Shown one piece after another: positions 1 to 10,206 of a DNA stretch of 64,000 bases. The stretch lies in contig OY992834.1 in the NCBI GenBank assembly GCA_963921425.1, positions 12,259,271 to 12,323,270 of the forward strand, given 5' to 3'. Within the stretch, counting starts at the first letter, position 1. The number at the start of each line of letters is the position of its first letter. The DNA comes from Dryas octopetala. Its lineage: Eukaryota; Streptophyta; Magnoliopsida; Rosales; Rosaceae. Position numbers and translations under genes: made by a program. Below the pieces are notes generated by a model. It was given only the letters and a program-made list of their open reading frames with translations, searched no databases and was not told the origin of the DNA.

Positions 1-3000
1 AATCAAACTTGACATACCATTGCCTTGAGGCCTGTTTCAGTCCATAAATGGACTTCCTTAACCTGCAAGCTAAATGTTCATCACCTTCCTTTATAAAACC
101 TTCTGGTTGAGCCATGTATATCTCTTCTTCCAATTCCCCATTGAGAAAAGCTGTCTTGACATCCATTTGATGTAATTCCATGTCAAAATGTGCAACAAGG
201 GCCATAATTGTCCTAAAAGCATCTTTACTAGAAACTGGAGAGAATGTCTCATTGTAGTCAATTCCTTCCTTTTGGGTGAAACCCTTTGCAACTAGCCTAG
301 CCTTATATCTCTCTATACTTCCATCTGGATTCTTCTTGGTCTTATAAATCCATTTGCAACCTATCATTTTAAAACCCTGAGGTATTTCAGTGAGTTCCCA
401 CACGCCATTTGCATACATTGACTCTATCTCTGCATTCATTGCTATCTGCCATTTTTCAGAATTTTTGTTGTTCATGGCTTGTGAAAAATTTCTTGGATCG
501 GTGTCTTCTCCTATGTCAAAATCAACCTCCTGCAAATAGAGCACATATTCATCACTTGATATTGCTGGTTTTCTTTGTCTTGTGGATTGTCTTCTAGGCA
601 CTTCCTCATTTTGTGTCTCAGCTTGATTGTCATTATTTTGCATGTCAATATGGTTATGATCTTCATTATAAACTTCCTCAACTATAGGTTCTGCTGGCAG
701 GTTGTCATTTATTTGGTCTTCTGGTGCTGTAGGCACTTTATCCGAAAATGTATAGACCAAGTCTGCATGGTTTTTCTCTAAGTTGCTGTCACCATAAAGT
801 TTATCCATATCAAACTCTTCTATTGCAGCCACATTAGATGTGGTATCTTCTTCTATGAATTTTGCAATGCTAGTTTCAACAATTCTAGTGCTTTTGGATG
901 GACAATAAAATCTGTAACCCTTTGACTTGTCTGGATAGCCAATGAAATAGCAGCTTGTGGTTTTAGGGTCCAATTTCTTTTCATTTGGGTTGTATAACTT
1001 TGCTTCTGCCTTGCAGCCCCAAACCCGAAGGTGTAGTAGCCCTGGTTTTCTCCCTGTCCAAAGCTCAAAAGGAGTCTTGTCCAAAACTTTACTTGGGGCC
1101 CTATTGGATATGTAGTTAGCTGTCTTTAAGGCTTCCCCCCATAGAAAACTAGGTAATCCAGTGTTGCACATCATCGACCTAACCATTTCCATAAGGGTTC
1201 TATTTCTTCTTTCAGCCACTCCATTTTGCTGTGGAGTTCCTGGTGTGGTGTATTGGGCTTTTATGCCATGTTGCTGTAGGTACAAGGCAAATGGCCCCAT
1301 ATTTTGTCCAGCCTCAGTGTATTTCCCATAAAACTCTCCTCCCCTGTCAGACCTCACAATCTTTATTTGCTTTCCAAGTTGCTTCTCAGCCTCTGTTCTA
1401 AATATTTTAAAGACTTCAAGTGACTGTGATTTCTCAGAGATGAGATACACACTGCAAAACCTAGAAAAGTCATCTATAAAGAGGATAAAATAGGAATTCT
1501 TGCATATGGTCTGAATCGAAAAGGGTCCACAGATATCAGTGTGAATAATTTCTAACAACTCACTGCTCCTATTTGCTCCTATCCTTCTTGCCATTGTGGT
1601 TTTCCCTTTTATGCATTCTATGCATTCTGCAAAATCTGAGAAATCAAGGTTGGGAATGATGTTTTCTTTAATCATAACCTGCATTCTTACTTTAGAAATA
1701 TGTCCGAGCCTTTTATGCCATAAGGCTGATGAGTTTTCGTTTGTTCTGGACCTTTTATTCATTGTCAATACATTTACTTCATGCATTTCATTGTGTATGT
1801 TAGTTTCAGAACATACCAATTTCCAGTGATCATTGATAAGGGCAGCATTTCCAACCAAAGAAGAATTTAAAAACAATTGCAAGCCACTTTTATTGATAAC
1901 AAAATCATAATTCTTCCTAACAAGTTGAACAACTGAAACCAAATTCCTACTTAATGATGGGATTACAAAAACTTCATCTAAAACTAAGACAAAGCCTGTT
2001 CCTAAACTAATGCTGACAGCTCCTATGGCCTTGACTGCAACTTGCATCCCATTTCCTACTCGAATGTTAACTTCATCCCTCCTTGGTGTCCTCCTTCTTG
2101 TGATACCCTGCAAAGAATTTGCAATATGAATGGGTGATCCTGTATCAATCCACCAAGAATTAAGGGAAGAATCAACTAAGTTAACTTCGAGATAAAAGCA
2201 ATGGAAATTACCTTTCTTTATCATCCATGCTTTCCACTTCATGCAATCTTTCTTGAAATGGCCAGGTTTGTGGCAGTGAAAACACTTAAACTTTGTGGTT
2301 TTCACTGCCTTTAGGCTATCTGAAATTGGTTTGGAGCTACCAGCACCATCAATTGTTCCTCTTGGTTTCGAAAATTGCTTCTTGTTCTTAAATCCTTTCT
2401 TCCCATTATTTCCCTTATGCACGAAATTCACTTCAGCTACTTCCTTACCCTTCTTGTATTTTTCTTCAGCTTTGACACACATACCAATAAGCTCATTGAG
2501 TGTCCATTTTTCCTGTAAAGCACTATAGATGTCACTGAGGTATTCATACTGCTGTGGTAGTGACATCAAAACCTGATGGACCAGAAACTCATCAGCTATT
2601 GGTATCTTTAATGCCTTCAGTTTGGCTGCAATATCAATCAAGGACATTACATACTCTCTCACACTTCCCCTGCCATCATATTTCTTATTAGTCAATGCAG
2701 CCATGAGGTTACTGGTTTCAGCCTTTTCGGACTCTTTGTATTTCTCACTGATGGACTCAAGATAGGCTTTAGCAGAGTCATTGTCCTCAATTCCTCCCTT
2801 TACAATGTCTGCCATGTTTCTCTTCATAATCAGAAGTGCCATTCTGTTTGCCTTTTCCCATTTCTCAACCTTAGCCTTTTCATCCCTAGTGCTTGCAGCT
2901 GTTAGTGCACTTGGCTTTTCTTCTCTTAATGCCAAATCCAAGTCATTCAAGCCTAACACAATTTCAATGTCTTGCTTCCATTTCTTGAAATTGTGTCCAT

Positions 3001-3791
3001 TCAGAGGCTCAATGCTTGTGAAACTCATAGATGCTGATGATGTAACAAAAATCTAAAATTAAACAAGAACAATATTGAAACCTAATAGATATATCAGTAA
3101 TATACCCCAAAACTCCAGATATTTTTCACTGTATAAAAACAAATTTGTGCTGTTTTACACAATGAAAAATAATATGATGTTGCATTCCCTCATAATGTTT
3201 CTTGTTCTAAAAACTCCTTCTGCAGTTTGTTTAGCAGAATTAGCAAATACAAGAAGGACTGATTTTTATAAGTGGACTTGCAACCTGTATATGAATTCTG
3301 TATCTTAAGTGTTCAGAGGGCTTGTTCTCTGTAAGGAGAGCCAACAAAAACCTAAAATATCAGACTTCATTCTTAATGATGTCAGAATCTGTCTATTTTG
3401 GTTTCAGTGATTATTATGCAGAAGGATTTGTTATTTCTGCATAATAAAAACTGAACTTAATACCAAATATCTTAATGAAGTTTCAACTTCAATCATGCAG
3501 CGGATTGTATTTATATTGAATACCTTACCCTAGTCTAGCCTTAATACATATACTGATTACAATTGGTGCATAAGCAAGTTATCAGCAAGTAATGACAGAA
3601 TAAGGTGAAAACTCGAATTGTAAATCAAATGCAGAATTCATGTGCTTTTCCAGGATCAAAACGATAAACAAATATACATTATGAATTGGGTAGTTGGTAT
3701 ATGAAAGTTTGTAAACAATTTCAGATATAATTGTAACTTGATTTTCTTAAACTGGAACAATAACTAAAAAGATTTGCATCTGTGTATAATT

Positions 3792-3804
3792 GGCTCTGAT
3801 ACCA
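3792..3804 (-). other. Primer-binding site, initiator tRNA-Met type
   Basis: The minus strand reads TGGTATCAGAGCC, the usual plant Copia primer-binding site complementary to the 3' end of initiator methionine tRNA. It fixes the orientation and the inner LTR boundary. Confidence 0.85.
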
Positions 3805-3806
3805 CA

Positions 3807-4387
3807 TGTAAGTCTCATTACACATCTTTTAGCATACACAACTCATAGGCACAAATCAAATATATATATGTATATGTTCTGCATTCTATGAGATAATCAT
3901 GCTGTCATAACAGGTAATCACACAGCAATACATACCTGATGATGCCATGTCTGTTTTGCAGGTATTTGACTAGGAGTCCAGGTGCACACCAGCTGCTCGA
4001 TGATAGTCACAATGCACAAGTCTTCCAGCCAGCACAATGCTTCAGAACTTCACACGAGATGGGGCAGTGAATGAATAGCTCAAGTGACTGTGTGGCTGGG
4101 GACCTATGCTTTATATAGGGTCTTGAGATCCCGAGTGTCCTCCCACTAAGGTACCTCTGTCTCAATCCTAATTGGACTCCTATATAAAGTCTTATTTAGT
4201 TGTGTTTAGTATACAACACATAGTGTTGGTATCCAATTAATCCTAGTTCATACTGGTTTAGGATTCCATCCTAATGTGGACTGGTTATGTAGTGGTTTTA
4301 AGTTAATCTCCTTATTACTTGCAACTTAAGTAAAGTACTTAGTCGAATCCTAATAGAACAAGGCCTAATGTCCATGAGTATCTTACA
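3807..4387 (-). repeat. 5' LTR of the Copia element
   Basis: A 581-bp segment bounded by the short inverted repeat TGTAAG...CTTACA, starting two bases from the primer-binding site. On its other side DUF247 homology begins at once with GGGAA, which is the candidate 5-bp target duplication. The matching copy would lie outside the window. Confidence 0.8.
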
Positions 4388-4545
4388 GGGAATCCTATAG
4401 ATACAACAATTGTCAGGCTGCTGGTGGAAGACTGGTTCTTCGGTGTCATACCATAGTTCATTCTCAATGTTCAGATCCCCCATCTGTGAATTCCCTCTTT
4501 GTAGTACTGGTTCTAATGAAACTACAATCAGTACCATTTAAGTGT
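4388..4545 (-). pseudogene. DUF247 gene, 5' fragment interrupted by the Copia insertion
   Basis: The minus-strand frame contains CCIYRIPCK, matching the WCIYRVPSKLRK block that opens the DUF247 domain in the intact neighbours. The flanking nucleotides (GATTGTAGTTTCATT followed by an ACCAG boundary) also match them. Homology ends on the left exactly at the LTR. The rest of the gene should lie beyond the other LTR, outside the window. Upstream of about 4530 similarity to the paralogues fades, which suggests that an exon boundary lies near the ACCAG. With the coding region split by an LTR element the copy is presumably dead. Confidence 0.75.
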
Positions 4546-4831
4546 AATGAAATTTCAATAACTGTGTAAGTTTGATGTACATTATTGTTGGTCCATTCCT
4601 TAACATCTTAAACTTAAGATTTCTCAATCTCTTGTTTTCAAATTTGACAAAAGAAAATAAGAGGCATGCAGCAAATTATGTTCGGAATGACTTCATAAGC
4701 AAACTGAAATACTTAGCAAGAAGAGCACGCAATCTCCAGTAACCAAAGCTGTAATAGCATGAAACAAAATGAATGGACATTAAAGTAAAGAAGCTGCTGC
4801 AAGTTTATTATTGGGGGAAATGAAACAGTAC

Positions 4832-4890
4832 CTTGCGGTTGTCTCACGTTCTTGACTCGACCACAATGGTGTGTGTAGGACCTGTAGTTA
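4832..4890 (-). promoter_or_regulatory. Leader exon 1 of the interrupted DUF247 copy
   Basis: The minus strand carries the leader seen upstream of the other DUF247 copies: a GTCGAGTCAAG-like core about 50 bp before a candidate donor CAAG|GTACTG. It lies only about 290 bp from the coding fragment, against 2 kb or more in other units, so this copy is compact or has lost its middle leader exon. Exon status is inferred from conservation only. Confidence 0.4.
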
Positions 4891-5591
4891 GCTTAGCTAA
4901 GCTTGTCATTGTCATTTTTTTTCTCTCTGTTTGGGACTGGAAAGGCTTCTTGTCTTGAACTGTAAAGTATCTCACGGTTCTGTTGACCACATCCAAGATA
5001 AAGTGGGAAAGTTTAAGCAATTTTTTATTTTATTTGAGAGAATAATATTGGAATTTGAAAATATCATTGTACCGATGACTAGTTTATATTATATGAAAGA
5101 CAATTTTTTATTTTTTAATATAGGAAAGGTGATTTGAACTTGCGAAATTTGTTGAGTTGGGGAAAATACTACTGAATTAATAGATAATTTTTTTTGTTAA
5201 TTTTAAAGGAGAGGGAGTCAAACTAAAGACCTCTTCTAATATTAAGAACAGAAATAACACGAATCGGTAACTAATAACTAGTTGGTATGTCCGTATATAT
5301 AAAAGATTAATTTTATAATGAAAAATTAACAAGACCTTTAAAACCGATGCCTTTTCTTTTGAGCTGGTTTTAAAATCGATGCTGAGAACTGAGAAGCATT
5401 TATTACTATTCAATTTATAAATCATCGATTAGATGAGAATATGAGATCGAGAGATAAGCTTCATAAAATATATTTACCAAAGAAGAAACTTTATATTAAT
5501 GCCCACTCAAACGGGTTCAACCCAACACACTCTCACACTTACCCAACACCATCCGAACAACAAAAGATACAGATGCTTTATAATCAGTCAG
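4891..5591. other. Spacer; gene X upstream sequence from about 5490
   Basis: I see no gene between 4891 and 5490, only AT-rich sequence. From about 5495 (CCCACTCAAACGG...) the sequence matches the region just upstream of gene X exon 1 in the other units and at the intact gene near 55980. Confidence 0.5.
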
Positions 5592-5796
5592 ATGCAGGAG
5601 GAGAATGGAGGAACGGGCGGTAACGGTGGGACCCACATCCACTTGTGGTGGGCCCAGTTGGGTTGGGCGGTAGTGCCGTACCGGAGAGGCTGAGCCCAGT
5701 CCACTCTGGTGCCTCTCAAGGGCTGTTGCCTCACTCTGCGTCGGCGCCACCGCCTCCGCTGCCGTCGCTGCCCTCCAAGCCTCAGGTTTTTACAAG
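5592..5796 (+). pseudogene. Gene X exon 1 fragment, unit 1
   Basis: This copy of exon 1 of the small gene intact at 56067-58108 begins with ATG-CAG-GAG-GAG and keeps the WWAQLGWAVV.YRRG segment. A TGA follows the YRRG codons, and a small deletion in the CTCAAGGGC stretch shifts the frame. The exon end AAG|GTTAGC is kept. Intron homology continues to about 5905 and then switches to DUF247 3' flank. Exon 2 is absent. It lies tail to tail with the DUF247 gene on its right and is a by-product of unit duplication. Confidence 0.8.
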
Positions 5797-6164
5797 GTTA
5801 GCTCACATCTCTCTCTGTGCTTCTGAGGGGTATATTAGTCTTTTTTGGGAAATGCATCCATTGAAAGCATTGCAATTTGCTTCAAGTTGTATCAAATTGT
5901 GTCAAGTTGGTATGGATGTCCATTTGGAAGTCATAGTGTGTGACAAAGCAGCTGGTTGCAAATTTTGAATACATTTCTTTCTGGTATGTTAGACTTAGGC
6001 ATAGTGTAAGTGTAACAGAGTCGCTCATAATATTGCATCTTTCTGGAAACTGTTTCATGTTTTCATCTATGATATTTCTAAATGAAATAAAGAAAACTTT
6101 TTTTGAATAGAATACCAAACGACCCCTAAAAGAACAATGAAATTTCTTACTGCGTGAAAATGAT

Positions 6165-6170
6165 TTTATT
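6165..6170 (-). terminator. Polyadenylation signal of DUF247 gene, unit 1
   Basis: AATAAA on the minus strand about 160 bp after the stop codon. The same hexamer and context (GCAATAAAAT) recur behind the DUF247 copies at 19176, 29064 and 43846. Confidence 0.5.
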
Positions 6171-6330
6171 GCAATGAACAAGAGCTACATGCTCTATGTC
6201 CTTCAATTATTAGAGTCATTACACCTCAGGATAACAGCAATAACAGAAAACTAAACATCTCAAAACTATTAACGCTTACACCATCAGTTCATCATCATGG
6301 ATCAGTGCACCATTTGAACATTTCTGCTGT

Positions 6331-8022
6331 CTATTTATGAATAGAGAGCTTACGGCCTGATATGATTGTCCTAATGGATATAGTGAGGGAGACAACCAGG
6401 ACAACAAATCCGAGTATAGTTGCACTACCTGTCCAAAGATCCTTGAAGTAAACAAGTCTCAGGGTTGCCACATGACGGTTCCAAAAGTTCTGATAGTGCT
6501 TATTAAGCTGTTGACAGACATTAACATAGCAGGATTTATCCTCCATAATATGCTCACAGAGGCTATTAATCAGCTTCGCCACAGCTTTGCTGCTGCCCAG
6601 CATGTTAATGATAACTTTGCTCTCAACCAAGAAATTCACATCTTCCACAGTGTCCACCAGTTCATCCATCAGCAGGAAGTAATTGCAGATATAAGCCTCG
6701 TTCGGGTAGAGGAACTGCTCCAAGGCCATGACGTTCCGCATAATGCATTCTGTCTCGTCCTTGACACAGAATTGCGTAAGCCTCAAGTATATATTTCTAA
6801 AGCATGCCAAGGTTAACTTATGATCATCATCTACTTTTATGAAAAAGCCTGCATATTGATCTTCTTCTTTTTTTTTGGCGAAGCAGCATGATCTTGTTTT
6901 TTTTTTTGGCGAAGCTGCATGATCTTCGTTATTAAGTGGCCTAAACTTCACCCCTGCTGCCCTCAGCTGTTTTACAACATATATATTTTTGATAGGGGTA
7001 TTAGTACTCTTATCTAACTTATCTTTCCATTCCATTTTTCCTTCTGGTCCTTCTGGTTCTGGACACAAAAAATGTCTTACCAAATCAGTGAAATGTTTCG
7101 GTTTTACTCCTTGCTTGACAGATTTTCCCTTGCTGTAATCCTTAAAGAAGTCACAGGTAAGCATAAGAAAGGGATCATGATCTTGAACAGCCTCGGCTTT
7201 GTCTTTGTCAATGTCTATAGTACAGAAGCAAGGAAAGCAATGCTGGAAGCAAGGATCAGGATCTTGAACAGCCTCGGCTTTGTCATTGTCAATCTCTTTA
7301 GGATGGGCCTGTGCTTGGTTTTCTCCTAGTTTGGCAAGGCCATATAGCTCTTTAAGAAGAGAATAAGGAACCTGATTTTCAAACAGTATCAGGTCCTGCT
7401 CCACAGCTTTCCTCAGCCAAGGCGACCTTAAGATGTAATCTTTTTTCGGTTTTTCTGGTTCAGTGTTCATCAAAAAGAGCTCAATGATGAAGCAGGCATC
7501 AACTACAATTATGTCTACAAGGTCGATATTTTTGTCAAGCGACTCAAGCTCAATGGTCCCTGCATAACAACCAAGAATGCTATCTTTACGAGCCTCGATG
7601 TCTTCACGACCCTTGAAGAAAAGTTTTAGGTCACCCTTGGAACAACGTTCACAAAATTTCTCATAGTAGACTTTTTTACGTTCTTCCATGTCCTTGAGTT
7701 CTGGTTTGCCGTGGTGGAAAGGTCCTATTGAAAGTAGCTGAGGAGTGTATGCTGCTTCATTTACTTTGCGGAGTTTGCTGGGAACCCTGTAGATACACCA
7801 CTTGTCAAGCTGCAGGCCTTCTTGTTCACTCTCACTTTTCTGATCCGCTGTCTGTGAATTCAGCTTTCGCCTGGTGTCAATGAAACTACAATCAGTACCA
7901 AAGGAAGTACAAAAATATTTAGCTGTAACAATGTTTTTGTTTAGTAGAACTGTAGAAGTAATTTCACAATTGCTGCTAAGTATGTTTCTAGCAGAGAATT
8001 CCCCTTTGTTTTGTACGTTCAT
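6331..8022 (-). CDS. DUF247 (UPF0481) membrane protein, unit 1, 563 codons
   Basis: A plant-specific DUF247 protein of unknown biochemical role. The domain runs from about residue 75 to the C-terminus: WCIYRVPSKLRK, AAYTPQLLSIGPFHHG, an ELF acidic block, the FENQVPYSLL motif, LRAAGVKF, a late block with RNVMALEQF, and a hydrophobic helix near residues 532-554 followed by a short basic tail, as expected for a C-terminal membrane anchor. Between FENQVP and LTCDFF lies a variable insert with a Cys cluster (CFQHCFPCFC) and a duplicated DKAEAVQD motif. The first 45-50 residues are doubtful: a 4-bp insertion relative to 19329-21161 puts the first ATG out of frame, leaving the next one as start. The real N-terminus may come from an upstream exon spliced near the ACCAG at about 7871. 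Family membership is sure; the start is not. Confidence 0.9.
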   Translation of the reverse strand: MNVQNKGEFSARNILSSNCEITSTVLLNKNIVTAKYFCTSFGTDCSFIDTRRKLNSQTADQKSESEQEGLQLDKWCIYRVPSKLRKVNEAAYTPQLLSIGPFHHGKPELKDMEERKKVYYEKFCERCSKGDLKLFFKGREDIEARKDSILGCYAGTIELESLDKNIDLVDIIVVDACFIIELFLMNTEPEKPKKDYILRSPWLRKAVEQDLILFENQVPYSLLKELYGLAKLGENQAQAHPKEIDNDKAEAVQDPDPCFQHCFPCFCTIDIDKDKAEAVQDHDPFLMLTCDFFKDYSKGKSVKQGVKPKHFTDLVRHFLCPEPEGPEGKMEWKDKLDKSTNTPIKNIYVVKQLRAAGVKFRPLNNEDHAASPKKKTRSCCFAKKKEEDQYAGFFIKVDDDHKLTLACFRNIYLRLTQFCVKDETECIMRNVMALEQFLYPNEAYICNYFLLMDELVDTVEDVNFLVESKVIINMLGSSKAVAKLINSLCEHIMEDKSCYVNVCQQLNKHYQNFWNRHVATLRLVYFKDLWTGSATILGFVVLVVSLTISIRTIISGRKLSIHK

Positions 8023-8747
8023 CCATAATATTAGAGGGATCTAAAAGTTTTTTGGAAGAATGCTAGATATTTTCTCTTCTCGCCTTAAATGTACTCACAT
8101 AATCAGAAACATTTCTTTTTTAGTTACCCTTTAAAGGTAATTTATGTAAAAATTCAACCAAATTAAATATAATTTAGTTATCTAATTGTTTTCAAATAAA
8201 TAGACGGTAAATATTGTAACTGTTAACTAAATTATTTATTTATTTTATAATAGTTAAATGACTAAAAGGCTTTCGATTAAATTGTTTTTTTACAGAAAAT
8301 ATTTTTAATTAAAGGGTAATCTAATTTAACAGTATCAATATGAGATTACACTACGAAATAGGAGAAAGAAAAGAATCGGTAGAAAGGAGAAGGTGAGAGA
8401 GAGGGAATTAAGCAGAGATAAGAAATAAAGTGAGGAGAGAGAAATTAAAGTTTTTGGGCCGAGTAAATTTCTGTTACCAGGTGAGAGGAATGCGATTAAT
8501 TATTTTTATATGAAATAAAGTAACATTTAAGTTTGACTATTGAAAGTGACTGCATTCAATGACTTAAAATTTGTGTTTAAACTTGTATATCTTTTCATGG
8601 CAAAAAAAAAACTTGTATATCTTTTATTGTGTCATGAATTCACTCCTTATACATAATTATTTATGATTTTAACATGTAAGTAGATGACATAATATGTGCA
8701 TATGCTACTAACCATGCATTGAATAATTTTTATCAAACAATACATGC
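8023..8747 (-). other. AT-rich 5' flank or intron of unit 1
   Basis: No gene seen. The stretch is homologous to the DUF247 upstream flanks in units 3 and 5. Unit 3 carries a 1-kb insert at the position equivalent to about 8350. If the leader exons are real, this is the intron between leader exon 2 and the main exon. Confidence 0.45.
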
Positions 8748-8849
8748 CTGGCAGTGGGAGACGTGGGAGGATGGGGGGGGTCCATCTTGTCAGTCATCGA
8801 CTTCTTCATCGATCGTTTTTCTTTTTCTGGGCGTTGATCTTTTGTTTCT
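8748..8849 (-). other. Candidate leader exon 2, unit 1 (GC donor)
   Basis: A 102-bp block bounded on the minus strand by acceptor ACTTACACAG and donor CCAG|GCATGT. It is conserved at 22866-22967, 46748-46836 and, more distantly, 35385-35527. Three copies have a GC donor, while 35385 has GT (CAG|GTATGTG), so a GC-AG intron is plausible. Unit 1 and unit 3 copies are 34 codons long and would encode a basic then proline-rich peptide (MKKSMTDKMDPPHPPTSPT) in one frame. Exon status is an inference from boundary conservation. Confidence 0.45.
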
Positions 8850-9427
8850 CTGTGTAAGTGCAATGCAACCCATACATCATGAGAAATAGCTTTCGATAAG
8901 TAACACAAAATTCAAATTAATGACCATCTCTAGCTAATTACAGCATTTGGTTTATAAAATGCATAATAAATCAGCATTGCCTGGAAACAAGCATATATTG
9001 ATTAGTATTGTTCACTTGTAGCCTGCGCGCGCTATTCACAGAAAAAACAAATTTAGAATTGATCAGTGCGGTATTTGCTTTTTAATCGTACGTACAAAAG
9101 AAATTAACAATTTGAAATATATATAAATCAGCAATCAGAGATTCTTTTTTCAATAAAATAAAACTTTATTTCTTTAAAAGTCAACCACCATGTTGGTCTT
9201 GGCCAGATCTGGCCGCCTAAGCTTTTAATCCTAGCCCTTGATTTAAATTCAATGGTTAAAGATTGATACTATTACAATAAATACAATTATAACAAAGTGT
9301 GTCCTTTTGTTTCAAAAGTTATACTCAGTCTTGTTCTATGTTTGGTGATGTTAACAAGCAGCCCTACAAGATTGCAAATTTAGACAACAATTCAAAATAG
9401 AGACCTTCTACCCAACACTCAATGCAC

Positions 9428-9459
<32 letters not shown>

Positions 9460-10106
9460 CACCCATAAATTTTCTCTGCAGGACGTCCATTCTTTAATTA
9501 AAGGACGGACACATGTGTTTTATTAATTTTTTTTCACCATTTGATCTTAAACTTGGTAGGATTTAATTATTTGGCAGGGGGTAGGTTTTGGGTCTCGACT
9601 TGGGTCCTGAATTTATATTTCAAGGATAGACAATCAAATATATGTTATCAATGATGTCAAACCATATTAATTAATATCAACCATGCATGAGTTCACATTG
9701 GAGGACCATGATGACCATATATCTATCTTCAAATTGGACAAGCCTAATTTAATTCCAAATTTTGTTTTGCATTTAACAGACAAGTTCATTGGATCGATCG
9801 AGGACCATCTATATGTATCTCCATCAACTGATTTGTCTCCATCAAACTTTTTTTTTTTTTCTCATTTCCTAATTTCAGGCCGAATTAAAAAAAGAAAGTA
9901 CTTTTCTCACCCAAACAAAAGTACCTTCTTTTTTCGTTTTCATATAAATTTGAAAATAAAGAAAAGAAGGTGCAGATTACATCAAATAATTATTTCCGAA
10001 CTCATTTCAAGGTAACAAAAACTGAAATACTAATTAGCAAGCAAGCAAAGACCAAACCTCTGTAAGGGATCGAAACAATGAACATATGGAGTAAAGTATA
10101 AAGAAC
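8850..10106 (-). other. AT-rich segment between the leader exons of unit 1
   Basis: No gene seen. The first 450 bp are shared with units 3 and 5. The stretch near 9320-9530, with the GGACGGACACATGTG motif and an (AT)n tract at about 9432-9458, recurs at 24500-24700 and 25160-25340. Confidence 0.45.
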
Positions 10107-10206
10107 CTGCTGAAGATTATCTCGCGGTTGAACTGTTGAGTCGACCACAGTTAATGGCGTGTGTGTGTAGGGCTTGTAGGCTGGAGCTCGACCTTTAATA
10201 TATAGC
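10107..10206 (-). promoter_or_regulatory. Core promoter and leader exon 1, unit 1, proximal copy
   Basis: On the minus strand a TATA-like TATATATTAAAGG (10192-10204) precedes a leader with the core GTCGACTCAACAG and a candidate donor CAG|GTTCTTT ending at 10107. The donor context is shared with the leaders at 15176 (inverted), 23765, 36895 and 48182. Three further copies of TATA plus leader follow upstream in the 750-bp tandem array; those copies lack the donor, which lies outside the repeat. Confidence 0.45.

Larger units (their letters stand above)
1..4387 (-). mobile_element. Ty1/Copia LTR retrotransposon, cut by the window edge
   Basis: Read on the minus strand the order is LTR, primer-binding site, an untranslated stretch of about 750 bp, gag (about 3029 down to 2200), a CCHC zinc knuckle near 2280-2220, a protease-like WWIDTGS motif near 2150, integrase core and C-terminal part (about 1700-800), and the start of reverse transcriptase (about 450-1). 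Integrase before reverse transcriptase is the Copia order. The rest of reverse transcriptase, RNase H and the second LTR lie outside the window. The visible coding part looks largely open by eye, so the element may be fairly young, but without the second LTR it cannot be dated. It sits inside a DUF247 gene fragment. Confidence 0.9.

Noticed and set aside
5882-6181. Minus-strand 99-codon frame (MFIAIKSFSRS...) shared by units 1, 3 and 5
   Set aside because: It lies in the DUF247 3' UTR and across the gene X intron fragment, and it is broken in unit 4. Recent duplication explains the similarity.
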